DNA of 14,159 nucleotides. Source: Rhodospirillaceae bacterium UBA4468. GTDB taxonomy: Bacteria; Pseudomonadota; Alphaproteobacteria; Rhodospirillales; Casp-alpha2. The stretch spans positions 1 to 14,159 of the forward strand of contig DGOK01000116.1 in the NCBI GenBank assembly GCA_002389385.1, read 5' to 3'. The notes beneath the pieces are model-generated. The model saw only the letters and a list, made by a program, of their open reading frames with translations. It did not search any database and was not told the origin of the DNA. The position numbers and the translations under genes are program-made. Each line of letters starts with the position of its first letter. The first letter of the stretch is position 1. This document shows positions 12,664-14,159 of the stretch, piece by piece.

Positions 12664-14159
12664 TCAGACTGGATTCTGAGGCTGCATATCATCTGCACTA
12701 ATGCCAGCAACTTCTACCGGTGCCTTCATGGCATCACGACGGAAAGGCTCGCCTAGTTCTTGGTTCAGGATAACCTCAATGAATGTGGTCACACCGTCTT
12801 CCATTTGCTCTTTAACAGCCGTTGCAAGAGCTGCTGTGGTTTCTTCCATGGTTGTCACTTGCACACCCTTAAGGCCACAAGCATCGGCAATCTTTGCGTA
12901 CTGGACGTCTAGGTCGAGCTCTGTGCCGACGAAGTTGTCCTGATACCACAACGTTGTGTTACGCTTTTCAGCACCCCACTGATAGTTGCGGAAGATAACC
13001 ATTGTGATGGCTGGCCACTCGTCACGACCACAAGCCGTCATTTCATTCATGGAAATACCAAACGCGCCGTCGCCTGCAAAACCGACAACAGGCGTATCTG
13101 GGTTACCAATTTTAGCACCCAAGATTGATGGGAAACCATATCCACAAGGTCCAAAGAGACCTGGTGCAAGATACTTCCGGCCCGCTTCGAAGGTCGGATA
13201 AGCGTTACCAATGGCACAGTTATTTCCAATGTCGGACGAGATGATGGCATCCCGCGGCAAGGAAGACTGGATCGCCCGCCAAGCTTTGCGTGGTGACATG
13301 CGGTCCGGGTGATTGTCACGAGCACGCTCGTTCCAAGTTGTGCCTGGATCGTCGTCTTCGTGATCCATAGAAGCCAAAGCCTGCAACCAACGAGACTTGG
13401 TCGTCGAGATCAAATCTTCACGAGACTTCCGTCCATCATCACCAGCAGTCGAGGCCAACTGAGCAAGAAGTTGTTCAGCAACCAACTTGGCATCACCTTG
13501 GATAGCCACGTCGACTTTCTTGGTCAGACCGATACGGTCTGAATTCATATCAACCTGAATGATCTTGGCATCCTTCGGCCAGTAATCAATGCCGTAACCA
13601 GGCAGGGTTGAGAATGGGTTCAAGCGTGTGCCCAATGCTAGGACGACGTCAGCCTGAGCGATCAGCTCCATCGCTGCCTTAGAGCCGTTATAGCCCAACG
13701 GTCCAGCGAACAAAGGGTGTGAGCCCGGGAATGCATCGTTATGCTGATAACCACAGCAAACCGGTGCGGATAATTTCTCAGCCAAAGCCTGAGAAGCACC
13801 AATGCCGCTCGAAAGGATCACACCAGCACCATTGAGGATAACCGGGAATTTAGCTTCGCTCAGCAACTTGGCTGCATCAGCAACAGCCTGGCTTCCACCG
13901 GACGGACGCTCAAGACGAACGATTTGTGGCATCTCAAAATCAAAGATCTGAGTCCAGTAATCGCGAGGGATGTTGATTTGCGCCGGAGCCGCACCACGCC
14001 AAGCTTGTTCAATTACGCGGTTAAGAACTTCGGGGATACGCGTTGGGTCACGCACTTCTTCCTGATAGCAGACGCACTCTTCGAACATCGCCATTTGGTC
14101 GACTTCCTGGAAACCGCCTTGGCCGATGGTCTTGTTGGCCGCTTGAGGCGTAACCAATA
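12664..14159 (-). CDS. xsc: Sulfoacetaldehyde acetyltransferase, 5' end outside the window
   Basis: This thiamine-diphosphate enzyme converts sulfoacetaldehyde and phosphate to acetyl phosphate and sulfite. That is the desulfonation step shared by taurine, isethionate and related C2-sulfonate pathways in the cytoplasm. About 498 residues are visible of a family near 590-600, so the N-terminal sixth is missing; the frame is open to the right edge. Features are QAANKTIGQGGFQEVDQMAMFE and PAQINIPRDYW in the first half, a central domain (VILNGAGVILSSG, then LALGTRLNPFSTLPGYG), and the C-terminal ThDP-binding motif GDGAFGISMNEM running to FRNYQWGAEKRN. The latter, with DIGNNCAIGNAYPTFE, is characteristic of Xsc and not of acetolactate synthase. 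It ends in TGA with a terminator beyond. Partners such as pta and taurine dehydrogenase or transaminase genes may lie upstream, outside the window. Confidence 0.95.
   Translation of the reverse strand, partial: LVTPQAANKTIGQGGFQEVDQMAMFEECVCYQEEVRDPTRIPEVLNRVIEQAWRGAAPAQINIPRDYWTQIFDFEMPQIVRLERPSGGSQAVADAAKLLSEAKFPVILNGAGVILSSGIGASQALAEKLSAPVCCGYQHNDAFPGSHPLFAGPLGYNGSKAAMELIAQADVVLALGTRLNPFSTLPGYGIDYWPKDAKIIQVDMNSDRIGLTKKVDVAIQGDAKLVAEQLLAQLASTAGDDGRKSREDLISTTKSRWLQALASMDHEDDDPGTTWNERARDNHPDRMSPRKAWRAIQSSLPRDAIISSDIGNNCAIGNAYPTFEAGRKYLAPGLFGPCGYGFPSILGAKIGNPDTPVVGFAGDGAFGISMNEMTACGRDEWPAITMVIFRNYQWGAEKRNTTLWYQDNFVGTELDLDVQYAKIADACGLKGVQVTTMEETTAALATAVKEQMEDGVTTFIEVILNQELGEPFRRDAMKAPVEVAGISADDMQPQNPV

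Overview
The window looks like chromosome from a heterotrophic, probably marine, alphaproteobacterium with medium GC content. This is an inference from family content: a tripartite tricarboxylate (TTT/Bug) transporter, an IclR regulator, a fused NDP-forming acyl-CoA ligase, a beta-oxidation operon and sulfoacetaldehyde acetyltransferase (Xsc). No rRNA, tRNA, CRISPR array, insertion sequence or integrase was seen.

Region 1 (1-2796, minus strand) is a TTT transporter operon. Transcription runs tctC (periplasmic binding protein), tctB (small membrane subunit), tctA (large permease, cut by the left edge). A strong hairpin lies between tctC and tctB. Region 2 (2797-3908) holds an IclR-family regulator gene on the minus strand. 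It is flanked by two copies of one palindrome (core TTTGCA-W-TGCAAA), one before tctC and one in the divergent promoter region before the catabolic operon. I read these as the regulator's operators, which would tie transporter and enzymes into one regulon.

Region 3 (3909-10730, plus strand) is a tightly packed five-gene operon: NDP-forming acyl-CoA ligase, enoyl-CoA hydratase, two-domain 3-hydroxyacyl-CoA dehydrogenase, thiolase, and an acyl-CoA dehydrogenase that reads as glutaryl-CoA dehydrogenase. Catalytic residues are visible in all five. Together with the transporter and regulator, this is enough to import a dicarboxylate, activate it to its CoA ester, decarboxylate and oxidise it to crotonyl-CoA, and take that to two acetyl-CoA. 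The best reading is glutarate use. A C6 dicarboxylate such as adipate remains possible, because the thiolase and hydroxyacyl-CoA dehydrogenase resemble the beta-ketoadipate and phenylacetate pathway types.

Region 4 (10731-12663, minus strand) contains a broken SulP-family anion transporter gene. It keeps one reading frame throughout, but carries three in-frame stops (TAA, TAG, TAG), lacks about 20 residues normally present in the membrane domain, and has no good start codon. Region 5 (12664-14159, minus strand) is the 3' five-sixths of xsc, intact as far as seen and followed by a clear hairpin terminator. Xsc releases sulfite from sulfoacetaldehyde, the common end step of taurine and related sulfonate degradation. 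It probably belongs to a separate sulfonate module that continues beyond the right edge.
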